The notes beneath the pieces are model-generated. The model did not search any database. It was not told the origin of the DNA and saw only the letters and a program-made list of their open reading frames with translations. Source: Sinorhizobium alkalisoli (GTDB lineage: Bacteria > Pseudomonadota > Alphaproteobacteria > Rhizobiales > Rhizobiaceae). Taken from it: DNA of 64,000 bases. The DNA is taken from the NCBI RefSeq assembly GCF_008932245.1, contig NZ_CP034909.1, positions 1,426,001 through 1,490,000 of the forward strand. The letters run 5' to 3'. A program made the translations under genes and the position numbers. Shown piece after piece: positions 38,688 through 47,098 of the stretch (the stretch's first letter is position 1; each line of letters opens with the position of its first letter).

Positions 38688-41600
38688 ATGAAGATCGAAC
38701 GTCGGTTCACCAAAGCAGGGCAATCCGCCTATGCCGAGATCGAATTCCGCAAGGCGACGAGCGAGATCAAGAACCCGGACGGCTCGATCGTTTTCCGTCT
38801 GGAGAACATCGGCGTGCCGGCGCAGTTCTCCCAGGTCGCCGCCGATATCCTTGCGCAGAAATATTTCCGCAAGGCCGGCGTTCCGGCGAAGCTGAAGCGC
38901 GTCGAGGAAAACGATGTGCCCTCGTTCCTGTGGCGCTCGGTTCCGGACACGGACGCGCTGAAAGCGCTCCCGAAGGATGAGCAATACGGCTCCGAAACGG
39001 ATGCACGCCAGGTTTTCGATCGCCTGGCCGGCACGTGGACCTACTGGGGCTGGAAGGGCGGCTATTTCGACACGGACGAAGACGCGGCCGCCTTCCGCGA
39101 TGAACTCGCCTATATGCTTGCCACCCAGCGCGTCGCGCCCAACTCGCCGCAATGGTTCAACACCGGCCTGCACTGGGCCTATGGCATCGACGGCCCCGGA
39201 CAGGGCCACTTCTATGTCGATCCCTTCACCGGCAAGCTGACGAAGTCGAAATCCGCCTACGAGCATCCCCAGCCGCATGCCTGCTTCATCCAGTCGGTCG
39301 CCGACGACCTCGTCAACGAGGGCGGCATCATGGATCTGTGGGTGCGGGAAGCGCGCCTCTTCAAATACGGCTCCGGGACCGGCTCGAACTTCTCCCACCT
39401 TCGCGCCGAGGGCGAGAGGCTGTCGGGGGGCGGCAAATCCTCCGGCCTCATGAGCTTCCTGAAGATCGGCGACCGCGCCGCCGGCGCCATCAAGTCGGGA
39501 GGCACGACGCGCCGCGCCGCCAAGATGGTCGTCGTCGACATCGACCATCCGGATATCGAGGACTATATCAACTGGAAGGTCAAGGAAGAACAGAAGGTTG
39601 CCGCCCTCGTCACCGGCTCCAAGATCGTCGCCAGGCACCTGAAGGCGATCATGAAGGCCTGCGTCAATTGCGACGGCAGCGACGACGCCTGCTTCGACCC
39701 GAAGCAGAACCCGGTGCTGAAACGCGAGATCCGCGCCGCCAAGCAGGCCGCGGTTCCGGAAAACTACGTCAAGCGCGTCATCCAGTTCGCACGTCAGGGC
39801 TACAAGGACATTCAGTTCAAGACCTATGACACGGACTGGGATTCGGAAGCCTACCTGACGGTCTCCGGCCAGAACTCCAACAATTCCGTCTCCATCAAGG
39901 ACGACTTCCTGCGCGCCGTCGAGGCCGACGGCGATTGGCACCTGACCGCCCGCAAGGACGGCCGCGTGATGAAGACCCTGAAGGCGCGCGACCTCTGGGA
40001 GTCGATCTCCTATGCCGCCTGGGCTTCCGCCGATCCGGGCCTGCATTTCAACACGACGATGAACGACTGGCACACCTGCCCGGCCGCCGGCCCGATCCGC
40101 GCGTCAAATCCGTGCTCGGAATACATGTTCCTCGACGACACCGCCTGCAACCTCGCCTCGCTCAACCTGATGCAGTTCAAGGATGCGGCAACGAAGCGGA
40201 TCAACATCGCCGATTACGAACACGCCGTTCGCCTCTGGACAATCGTGCTCGAAGTCTCGGTGATGATGGCGCAGTTCCCGTCCCGCGAAATCGCCGAGCT
40301 CTCCTATGAATACCGCACGCTCGGCCTCGGCTACGCGAATATTGGCGGTCTGCTGATGTCCTCCGGCATTCCCTATGATTCGCCGGAGGGCCGCGCCATT
40401 GCCGGCGCGCTGACGGCGATCATGACCGGCATCGCCTATGCCACTTCGGCCGAGATCTCGGCCAAGCTCGGCCCCTTCCCGAGCTTTGCGCCGAACCGCG
40501 ACAACATGCTGCGCGTGATGCGCAATCATCGCCGCGCTGCCCATGGCGAGACCTCGGGCTATGAGGGCCTGTCGGTCGATCCGGTCGCGCTCGTTCATGC
40601 CGATTGCCCGGACCAGGACCTGATCGCGCATGCCAAAAGCGCCTGGGACAAGGCCGTCGAGCTCGGCGAAAAGCACGGCTACCGCAATGCCCAGGCGACG
40701 GTGATCGCGCCGACCGGCACGATCGGCCTCGTCATGGACTGCGACACCACCGGCATCGAGCCCGATTTCGCGCTGGTCAAGTTCAAGAAGCTCGCCGGCG
40801 GCGGCTATTTCAAGATCATCAACCGCGCCGTGCCGGAAGCGCTGCGCACGCTCGGCTATTCCGAAAGCCAGATCGCCGAGATCGAGGCCTACGCCGTCGG
40901 CCACGGCAACCTTAACCAGGCGCCGGCGATCAATCCGACGACGCTGAAGGCCAGGGGCTTCACCGACGAGAAGATCGAGGCGGTCAACGCTGCGTTGAAA
41001 TCCGCCTTCGACATCAAGTTCGTCTTCAACCAGTGGACGCTCGGCGCCGACTTCCTGAAAGCGACGCTGAAGGTTACGGACGAGCAGCTCGCCTCGCTGG
41101 ACTTCAACCTTCTGGAGCATATCGGCTTCTCGCGGAAGGACATCGAGGCCGCCAATATCCATGTCTGCGGCGCCATGACGCTCGAAGGTGCGCCTTTCCT
41201 GAAGGCCGAGCACCTGCCGGTCTTCGATTGCGCCAATCCCTGCGGCAAGATCGGTAAGCGCTACCTTTCGGTCGAAAGCCACATCCGCATGATGGCGGCC
41301 GCCCAGCCCTTCATTTCGGGCGCGATTTCCAAGACGATCAACATGCCGAACGAGGCGACCGTCGAGGATTGCAAGAACGCCTACATGCTCTCCTGGAAGC
41401 TGGCGCTGAAGGCGAATGCGCTTTACCGCGATGGCTCCAAGCTGTCGCAGCCGCTCAACGCCTCGCTGATCGAGGACGAGGAGGACGAAGAGGCGATCGA
41501 GGAACTGCTGCAGGCGCCGGCCGCAGCCCAGGCTGTCGCCGTCACCGAGAAGATCGTCGAGCGCGTCATCGAGAAGGTGGTGCGCGCCCGCGAGAAACTG

Positions 41601-42479
41601 CCGAACCGCCGCCAGGGCTATACCCAGAAGGCGATCGTCGGCGGGCACAAGGTCTATCTGCGCACCGGCGAATTCGGCGACGGCCGCCTCGGCGAGATCT
41701 TCATCGACATGCACAAGGAAGGCGCCGCCTTCCGTGCGATGATGAACAACTTCGCCATCGCCATCTCGCTCGGCCTGCAATATGGCGTGCCGCTCGAGGA
41801 ATATGTGGAGGCCTTCACCTTCACCAAGTTCGAGCCGGCCGGCATGGTGCAGGGCAATGACGCGATCAAGAACGCGACGTCGATCCTCGACTACGTGTTC
41901 CGCGAGCTTGCCGTCTCCTATCTCGGCCGCCACGACCTCGCCCATGTCGACACGTCGGACTTCAGCAACACGGCGCTCGGCCGCGGCATCCAGGAAGGCA
42001 AGACCAATCTCGTCTCGACCGGCTGGACCCGCGGCTACAAGCCGACCATCGTCGGCGGCTCGGGCGAGCGCTCCGAGCCGAAGGGCGCCTCGACCGCGGC
42101 CCCTGCCCGCGCCTCCGGCGGCGCGACCGTCACCTCCTTTGCGGGCAGTGCCGCCCGCAAGCTGGAGCCGACGACAGCTGCCGCCACTTCCGAAGTCGTG
42201 GCCTTCAAGCGCGACTATGAGGAACGCGCCGCCGAACTCGCCGAAGAGGTCGCTGGCGAAGCGGAACCGGACGTAACCGCCCTCTTCTCCGACAAGGCCG
42301 CCGCGGAAGCCGCTGCCGCCAAGTCGGAGGCGAAAAAGGTCGAAGCCGAACGCCGCGCCCGCTCGATCATGCAGGGCTACACCGGCAACATGTGCACCGA
42401 GTGCCAGAACTTCACCATGGTGAGGAATGGCACGTGCGAGAAGTGCGACACGTGCGGTGCGACGAGCGGGTGCAGCTGA
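38688..42479 (+). CDS. nrdJ: Adenosylcobalamin-dependent (class II) ribonucleotide reductase
   Basis: A 1263-residue class II reductase that makes deoxyribonucleotides with vitamin B12 and needs no oxygen. Core barrel motifs include [48 protein letters not shown] (active Cys and Glu region) and [28 protein letters not shown]. An Ala/Glu-rich linker (about residues 1140-1235) leads to a C-terminal Cys cluster [27 protein letters not shown], which relays electrons. As I recall, it is the main reductase in S. meliloti and links B12 supply to symbiosis. Two NrdR-like motifs lie upstream; I see no cobalamin riboswitch. Confidence 0.97.
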   Translation: MKIERRFTKAGQSAYAEIEFRKATSEIKNPDGSIVFRLENIGVPAQFSQVAADILAQKYFRKAGVPAKLKRVEENDVPSFLWRSVPDTDALKALPKDEQYGSETDARQVFDRLAGTWTYWGWKGGYFDTDEDAAAFRDELAYMLATQRVAPNSPQWFNTGLHWAYGIDGPGQGHFYVDPFTGKLTKSKSAYEHPQPHACFIQSVADDLVNEGGIMDLWVREARLFKYGSGTGSNFSHLRAEGERLSGGGKSSGLMSFLKIGDRAAGAIKSGGTTRRAAKMVVVDIDHPDIEDYINWKVKEEQKVAALVTGSKIVARHLKAIMKACVNCDGSDDACFDPKQNPVLKREIRAAKQAAVPENYVKRVIQFARQGYKDIQFKTYDTDWDSEAYLTVSGQNSNNSVSIKDDFLRAVEADGDWHLTARKDGRVMKTLKARDLWESISYAAWASADPGLHFNTTMNDWHTCPAAGPIRASNPCSEYMFLDDTACNLASLNLMQFKDAATKRINIADYEHAVRLWTIVLEVSVMMAQFPSREIAELSYEYRTLGLGYANIGGLLMSSGIPYDSPEGRAIAGALTAIMTGIAYATSAEISAKLGPFPSFAPNRDNMLRVMRNHRRAAHGETSGYEGLSVDPVALVHADCPDQDLIAHAKSAWDKAVELGEKHGYRNAQATVIAPTGTIGLVMDCDTTGIEPDFALVKFKKLAGGGYFKIINRAVPEALRTLGYSESQIAEIEAYAVGHGNLNQAPAINPTTLKARGFTDEKIEAVNAALKSAFDIKFVFNQWTLGADFLKATLKVTDEQLASLDFNLLEHIGFSRKDIEAANIHVCGAMTLEGAPFLKAEHLPVFDCANPCGKIGKRYLSVESHIRMMAAAQPFISGAISKTINMPNEATVEDCKNAYMLSWKLALKANALYRDGSKLSQPLNASLIEDEEDEEAIEELLQAPAAAQAVAVTEKIVERVIEKVVRAREKLPNRRQGYTQKAIVGGHKVYLRTGEFGDGRLGEIFIDMHKEGAAFRAMMNNFAIAISLGLQYGVPLEEYVEAFTFTKFEPAGMVQGNDAIKNATSILDYVFRELAVSYLGRHDLAHVDTSDFSNTALGRGIQEGKTNLVSTGWTRGYKPTIVGGSGERSEPKGASTAAPARASGGATVTSFAGSAARKLEPTTAAATSEVVAFKRDYEERAAELAEEVAGEAEPDVTALFSDKAAAEAAAAKSEAKKVEAERRARSIMQGYTGNMCTECQNFTMVRNGTCEKCDTCGATSGCS

Positions 42480-42487
42480 ACGGGAGG

Positions 42488-42516
42488 CGACGACGACGAC
42501 GGCGGCGGCGGCGGTG
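42488..42516 (+). repeat. Short CGA/CGG triplet repeat
   Basis: About 29 bases made of CGA triplets followed by CGG/GGC triplets, right after the nrdJ stop. A simple-sequence tract that may vary in length between strains. Confidence 0.5.
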
Positions 42517-42520
42517 GTAC

Positions 42521-42661
42521 ATGAAGAACGACCCCAAGCATTTGGCCAAGTTCAACGTGATAGAAGGAGGCGGCCTGCGGTCGCCTTCTTGGCTGGCTCT
42601 CCCGTCGACGGTCATCGGCCGCTCGATACGTGATCGAAATCTCAGCGAAGTCTACCGGTAG
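42521..42661 (+). CDS. Doubtful small ORF after nrdJ
   Basis: A 46-codon frame starting MKNDPKHLAKFNVIEGG. No good ribosome site and no family known to me; it is included only because it lies just downstream of nrdJ. The 434 bases from 42480 to 42913 hold only this and the triplet repeat. Confidence 0.2.
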   Translation: MKNDPKHLAKFNVIEGGGLRSPSWLALPSTVIGRSIRDRNLSEVYR

Positions 42662-42913
42662 CAGCGGGTTGCGGTGCGGAGCTATTTCGGCTACGCAGCG
42701 CCGCGTCACGTCCCCGGGTGACGGTCTGAGCGAACTCTGCCTGCGTCAGCCAGCCCGAGGTCAGAGTGCGGTCGGGATCGGTGTGGCAGCTGCGCCAGCT
42801 TTGATGCGCTGATCGAGCATGGTTCAGAGACGAAGAAGGTCTCATTTCGTTCGGCGTTCGGCGCGGCATCGGTGATGCCGTGAATCGGATCGAAATCAAC
42901 GCGCCCCAAGCAG

Positions 42914-43177
42914 TCAATGCAGCCTCTGCACCGGCTCATCCAGGAAGCTGCGGATGCCGTCACGCTGAACGGTCGCCAGAAATTCTTCGAACGCGTCTCG
43001 ATCAGTATCGAAGGTATCATTCCAAATAGTCGTGTTTCCTTCCTCGTCGAACACTTCAAGCGTCCAATCGTGATTGGTGCCGGCGGGCCGGTAGATGCGC
43101 AATATCACCGTAACCTCGTCCTCGACGAACTCTCCGGAGAATTCTGAAAATTCAAACTCTTGTTCGGTCTCTGTCAT
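42914..43177 (-). CDS. Conserved-looking acidic hypothetical protein
   Basis: An 87-residue acidic protein (MTETEQEFEFSEFSGEFVE...) with alternating hydrophobic residues such as VTVILRIYRPAG and WTLEVFDEEGNTTIWNDTF, suggesting a small beta-rich fold followed by a helix (DAFEEFLATVQRDG). No signal peptide or membrane segment. AGAGGA precedes the ATG at 43177, which is preferred to the longer frame. Function unknown; it stands alone between nrdJ and the helicase gene. Confidence 0.7.
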   Translation of the reverse strand: MTETEQEFEFSEFSGEFVEDEVTVILRIYRPAGTNHDWTLEVFDEEGNTTIWNDTFDTDRDAFEEFLATVQRDGIRSFLDEPVQRLH

Positions 43178-43564
43178 TCCTCTGTATAGCACAGCTTGGT
43201 TCGCCAGCGGGCGGTTTTCGGTCCGCGATTGCAAAAAGCAGCACCCCGAGACAGCGCGCCCCCATCGGAACGACGGTCCGCCAGGAGTAAGGCGACGGTT
43301 GACGCGTTTTCTCTTGCATGAACGTATGGCGAACATAAAGTTGATTTGCTGAGTCGAACACCATGCCAAGCCACCGATGCAATCTCATGATCACCGCCGC
43401 TGGCTGCTGGATGGCACCAATGGGAAAACGCGGCGGCCGTGCGATCGCCGTGGGTACCGGCTCTCCCGCCCGTGGATTCCCGGTTGATCGGCTCATTCCC
43501 CCGTGAAGCGCCGACCGTGATCGGGTATGGAGGGACTCATGACGGAACGGATTGACGGGGGCGA
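43178..43564. other. Intergenic region
   Basis: About 387 bases between the divergent acidic protein and helicase genes. I see no gene, repeat or strong hairpin. Confidence 0.4.
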
Positions 43565-45628
43565 ATGAGCGCGAGCTATCTTGAGAAGCTGAACGACAGG
43601 CAGCGCTGCGCCGTCGAGCATGGCGTCGGACAGGATGAAACTGGCGCCGGGCCCCTGCTGATCATCGCCGGGGCCGGATCGGGCAAGACGAACACGCTCG
43701 CGCATCGGGTTGCCCACCTGATCGTCAATGGCGCCGACCCGCGCCGCATTCTGCTGATGACCTTTTCGCGCAGAGCCGCCGCCGAGATGTCGCGCCGCGT
43801 CGAGCGCATCTGCGCGCAGGTGCTCGGCGCCAATTCCGCTGTCATGTCGGACGCCCTCACCTGGGCGGGGACCTTTCACGGCATCGGCGCCCGGCTGCTT
43901 CGGATCTATGCCGAGCAGATCGGACTTGGTGTGGATTTCACCATCCACGACCGCGAGGACAGCGCCGACCTGATGAATCTCATGCGGCACGAGCTCGGGT
44001 TCTCCAAGACCGAAAGCCGGTTCCCGACCAAGGGCACCTGTCTGGCGATCTATTCGCGGACGGTGAATTCGGAGACGCCGCTGAACGACGTGCTCCGCAA
44101 CTGGTATCCCTGGGTCGCCAGCTGGGAAGAGCAGTTGAAGCAGCTCTTTTCCGGCTATGTCGAAGCCAAGCAGGCGCAGAATGTTCTCGATTACGATGAT
44201 CTGCTTCTCTACTGGGCGCAGATGGTGAGCGATCCGTCACTGGCCGAGGACATCGGCAACCGGTTCGACCATGTGCTCGTGGACGAGTATCAGGACACCA
44301 ACAAGCTCCAGTCCTCCGTGCTGCTGGCGCTGAAACCCGGTGGGCGTGGCCTCACCGTTGTCGGCGACGACGCTCAGTCCATCTATTCGTTCCGGGCCGC
44401 GACGGTCCGCAACATTCTTGATTTTCCGAAGGCCTTCTCGCCGCCGGCCGACGTCATCACGCTCGATCGGAACTACCGATCGACCCAGACGATCCTCGCG
44501 GCCGCCAACGGCGTCATCGAGCTGGCACGCGAGCGATTCACCAAGAATCTCTGGACCGAGCGGCAATCGGCGGACCGTCCGAAACTCCTGACCGTGAAGG
44601 ACGAGGCGGACCAGGCGAATTACATCGTCGAGCAGGTCCTCGCCAATCGCGAATCGGGCATGCCGCTGAAGCAGCAGGCGGTCCTGTTCCGCACATCGAG
44701 CCACAGCGGGCCGCTCGAGGTGGAACTGACCCGCCGCAACATCCCCTTCGTGAAATTCGGCGGGCTGAAATTCCTCGACAGCGCCCATGTCAAGGACCTG
44801 CTCGCCGTGCTGCGCTTCGCGCAAAATCCACGAGACCGGGTTGCCGGCTTCCGGCTGCTGCAGATGCTGCCGGGCATTGGCCCCCAGACCGCCGGCAAGA
44901 TTCTCGACGCCATCGCGGCCGATCCGGAGCCGCTGATGGCGCTCGGCGAGATACCCGCTCCACCGAAGAGCGGGCAGGACTGGGGCTCCTTTGTCGATCT
45001 GCTGCAGGCCTTACGCAAATCCGGCAGCGGCTGGCCGGCGGAGATCGCGATGGCGCGGACGTGGTATGAACCCCATCTCGAGCGGATGCACGAGGATGCC
45101 GAGACGCGCCGGGCCGATCTCATGCAGCTCGAGCAGATCGCCGCCGGCTATCCGGGCCGCGAGCGCTTCCTGACGGAGCTGACGCTCGATCCGCCGGACG
45201 CGACGAGCGACCAGTCCGGTGTGCCTCTGCTCGACGAGGATTATCTCGTGCTCTCCACCATTCATTCCGCCAAAGGCCAGGAATGGCGTTCCGTCTTCAT
45301 GCTCAATGTCGTCGACGGCTGCATCCCGTCGGATCTCAGCACGGGCACGAGCCACGATCTGGAAGAGGAGCGACGGCTCCTCTATGTCGGCATGACGCGC
45401 GCCAAGGACAGCCTGACGCTGATCGTGCCCCAGCGCTTCTTCACCAGCGGCCAGCACGCGCAGGGGGATCGCCATGTCTATGCGAGCCGGACACGCTTCA
45501 TCCCGGCGACGCTGCTGCAGTTCTTCGAGAGTGGAACCTGGCCGACCGTCAGCCCGGCCGCCTCCGAGCGAAGCGCGAAGCAGATCCGCATCGATGTCGC
45601 GGCCCGAATGCGGGGCATGTGGAAGTAG
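43565..45628 (+). CDS. UvrD/Rep-family ATP-dependent DNA helicase
   Basis: A 687-residue superfamily 1A helicase that moves 3' to 5' on single-stranded DNA. Motif I is GAGSGKTNTLAHRVAHL, motif II VDEYQDTNKLQ, motif III VGDDAQSIYSFRAA, motif IV LDRNYRSTQTIL, motif V LSTIHSAKGQEWRSVFML and motif VI EERRLLYVGMTRAKDSL. It is shorter than the main UvrD of rhizobia and lacks a long C-terminal extension, so it is probably a second, accessory paralogue. No nuclease domain seen. Single gene. Confidence 0.94.
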   Translation: MSASYLEKLNDRQRCAVEHGVGQDETGAGPLLIIAGAGSGKTNTLAHRVAHLIVNGADPRRILLMTFSRRAAAEMSRRVERICAQVLGANSAVMSDALTWAGTFHGIGARLLRIYAEQIGLGVDFTIHDREDSADLMNLMRHELGFSKTESRFPTKGTCLAIYSRTVNSETPLNDVLRNWYPWVASWEEQLKQLFSGYVEAKQAQNVLDYDDLLLYWAQMVSDPSLAEDIGNRFDHVLVDEYQDTNKLQSSVLLALKPGGRGLTVVGDDAQSIYSFRAATVRNILDFPKAFSPPADVITLDRNYRSTQTILAAANGVIELARERFTKNLWTERQSADRPKLLTVKDEADQANYIVEQVLANRESGMPLKQQAVLFRTSSHSGPLEVELTRRNIPFVKFGGLKFLDSAHVKDLLAVLRFAQNPRDRVAGFRLLQMLPGIGPQTAGKILDAIAADPEPLMALGEIPAPPKSGQDWGSFVDLLQALRKSGSGWPAEIAMARTWYEPHLERMHEDAETRRADLMQLEQIAAGYPGRERFLTELTLDPPDATSDQSGVPLLDEDYLVLSTIHSAKGQEWRSVFMLNVVDGCIPSDLSTGTSHDLEEERRLLYVGMTRAKDSLTLIVPQRFFTSGQHAQGDRHVYASRTRFIPATLLQFFESGTWPTVSPAASERSAKQIRIDVAARMRGMWK

Positions 45629-45749
45629 AAGTCGAAAGACACACACCCCTCCACTACCATGACGCGCGACTGTAAGATAACGTGCGTTCCGAGCAAACCT
45701 CGATGACATTCTGTCACCGGCGGCCATCCAACTTCGTTGAAAATTCTCA

Positions 45750-46019
45750 TTACTTGGATTGTAGCGTGCACTGATACTTCGCTTTTGTGCAGGCAATCTT
45801 GGGTGTCGAGCACTCAGCGATTCCGTCGACCAATGAGCAAATCGAACATTGATCGGTAAACTCGAGGCAGTCCGGATTGGCCGCGATGAAATCTTTCATG
45901 CTTTGACCATGCGTATGATTTTCACGATTTGGTTGCGGCAGATTCTCGGCGCTTGCGGAGAATGCGAACGCAGCCGCAAGAAGGGAGGCCACGGCGAGTT
46001 GCTGTCTTGCAGATTTCAT
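45750..46019 (-). CDS. Exported small cysteine-rich protein
   Basis: An 89-residue protein with a signal peptide (MKSARQQLAVASLLAAAFAFSASA) and a mature part containing six Cys: CLEFTDQCSICSLVDG, ECSTPKIACTKAKYQC. The pattern suggests disulphides in the periplasm or a metal site. It also has NHTHGQSMKDF just after the signal. Starts at 46019 or 46031 are both possible; GGCGAG lies before the first. No family recognised. Confidence 0.65.
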   Translation of the reverse strand: MKSARQQLAVASLLAAAFAFSASAENLPQPNRENHTHGQSMKDFIAANPDCLEFTDQCSICSLVDGIAECSTPKIACTKAKYQCTLQSK

Positions 46020-46151
46020 AAAACTCGCCATTTGAAATCGATCTTCAACATCGTGCAGTTGAGTGACAGCATTGGCGCCGCGCCGACATGAGACAAATCG
46101 AGTTCGGTATGAGAAGAGATGCAGCAATGCCTGGAAGCGGGCTTGCGCCGC

Positions 46152-46895
46152 TTACGCCTCAGATCCCGTTCGTTGGCACCAAAGCAACAGAAGAGGATTG
46201 CCGGTGCAGCGCATCGCGAACTCCCTGCCCTCCTCGACGAAGAACGCCCGGCCGGGATCGGCGACAGTCCAGTCGCCGTCATCCGATAGCACTTCCACGC
46301 GGGAAAGCGGCAGATAAGCGGTCGGGAATTTTCTCCGGTGGTCGGGAAACCGGCTGTAAGGCCCCATGACGGTCAGGCCGATATGGACGTCGTCGCGGTC
46401 CTCGATGCCACCCGGGCCGATGATGGATGCATGGGCATGGTCGCGCGCGAAATTGACGCTGGCAAACGGCCCCGATCTCGAACGGTACCAGCGCAATTCC
46501 GGCGCGATCGCCAGGATCGCATCGGCCATGGCGCCGATCGTTCCACCGAGCCTGGTTGCTTCCGCCAGCGTTTCGGCCAGATGTTCGGCAGCCGGCAATA
46601 TATTGCCGCCGGCGCTGTAGAGCGATGACGGTTTCATCAGCGTGTGGAAGATCTTTCCGGCAACGTACTTCGCCATCACCGGTACGTCAGGGGCGAGAAA
46701 GAGGTTCGCCGCGACATTGATCACAGTCTGCAGGTTCTTCGGGCGGCTTCCCCAGACCATGATGGGCGCCCTGCCGACCGGCGACGGATCGCAGCTGAAG
46801 TTCGAGCGCGCTCTCGAGGCCTGACGGATGGTGCCGGCATCAGGATTGCGATCAACCGCGACAGCTCTTCCGCCTCGGCGCTCTGGCTCTTTCAT
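46152..46895 (-). CDS. DMSP-lyase-like cupin protein with degraded metal site
   Basis: A frame of 247 residues; the first about 45 may be untranslated, since an ATG at 46760 gives a plausible domain start (MVWGSRPKNLQTVINVAANLF). The C-terminal half resembles the DddQ/DMSP-lyase cupin family: LRWYRSRSGPFASVNFARDHAHASIIGPGGIEDRDDVHIGLTVMGPYSRFPDH in order. In that family, as I recall it, PDHRHPPEEVY supplies two His, a Glu and a Tyr, and a later His comes from VHAM. Here the segments read PDHRRKFPTAY and EFAMR, so one His and the Tyr remain while the second His, the Glu and the last His are gone. A metal-dependent lyase reaction therefore looks unlikely; it may be inactive or do something else. 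Confidence 0.6.
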   Translation of the reverse strand: MKEPERRGGRAVAVDRNPDAGTIRQASRARSNFSCDPSPVGRAPIMVWGSRPKNLQTVINVAANLFLAPDVPVMAKYVAGKIFHTLMKPSSLYSAGGNILPAAEHLAETLAEATRLGGTIGAMADAILAIAPELRWYRSRSGPFASVNFARDHAHASIIGPGGIEDRDDVHIGLTVMGPYSRFPDHRRKFPTAYLPLSRVEVLSDDGDWTVADPGRAFFVEEGREFAMRCTGNPLLLLWCQRTGSEA

Positions 46896-47058
46896 TTCCG
46901 TTTGCCCTCATGCGACGGGACGTCCAGTTCGACGCCTGACCACCCGTGCGTATCGACATTGCATGGATGAAGCAGCGCAGCAAGAAGCCTTTCCGCGGAT
47001 ATTCAGTCGTGATTGCCGAGTTCGCGCTGAAAAGCTTACGGAATCACGCGACAGTTAT

Positions 47059-47085
47059 GCCTGGCCGGCGGATCGCCGGCCAGGC
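47059..47085 (-). terminator. Perfect inverted repeat after the SerC-SerA fusion gene
   Basis: GCCTGGCCGGCG and CGCCGGCCAGGC form a 12-base perfect stem with a GAT loop, 14 bases past the stop of the fusion gene. It lacks a T-run, so termination strength is uncertain. Confidence 0.5.
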
Positions 47086-47098
47086 GCGTTCGTCCGAA

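Noticed and set aside
40104..41945. 613-residue open frame on the minus strand
   Set aside because: Antisense to nrdJ; composition of a shadow frame.
42488..42516. Triplet repeat as a coding or phase-variable tract
   Set aside because: It lies after the nrdJ stop in no well-supported gene, so a phase-variation role has no support.
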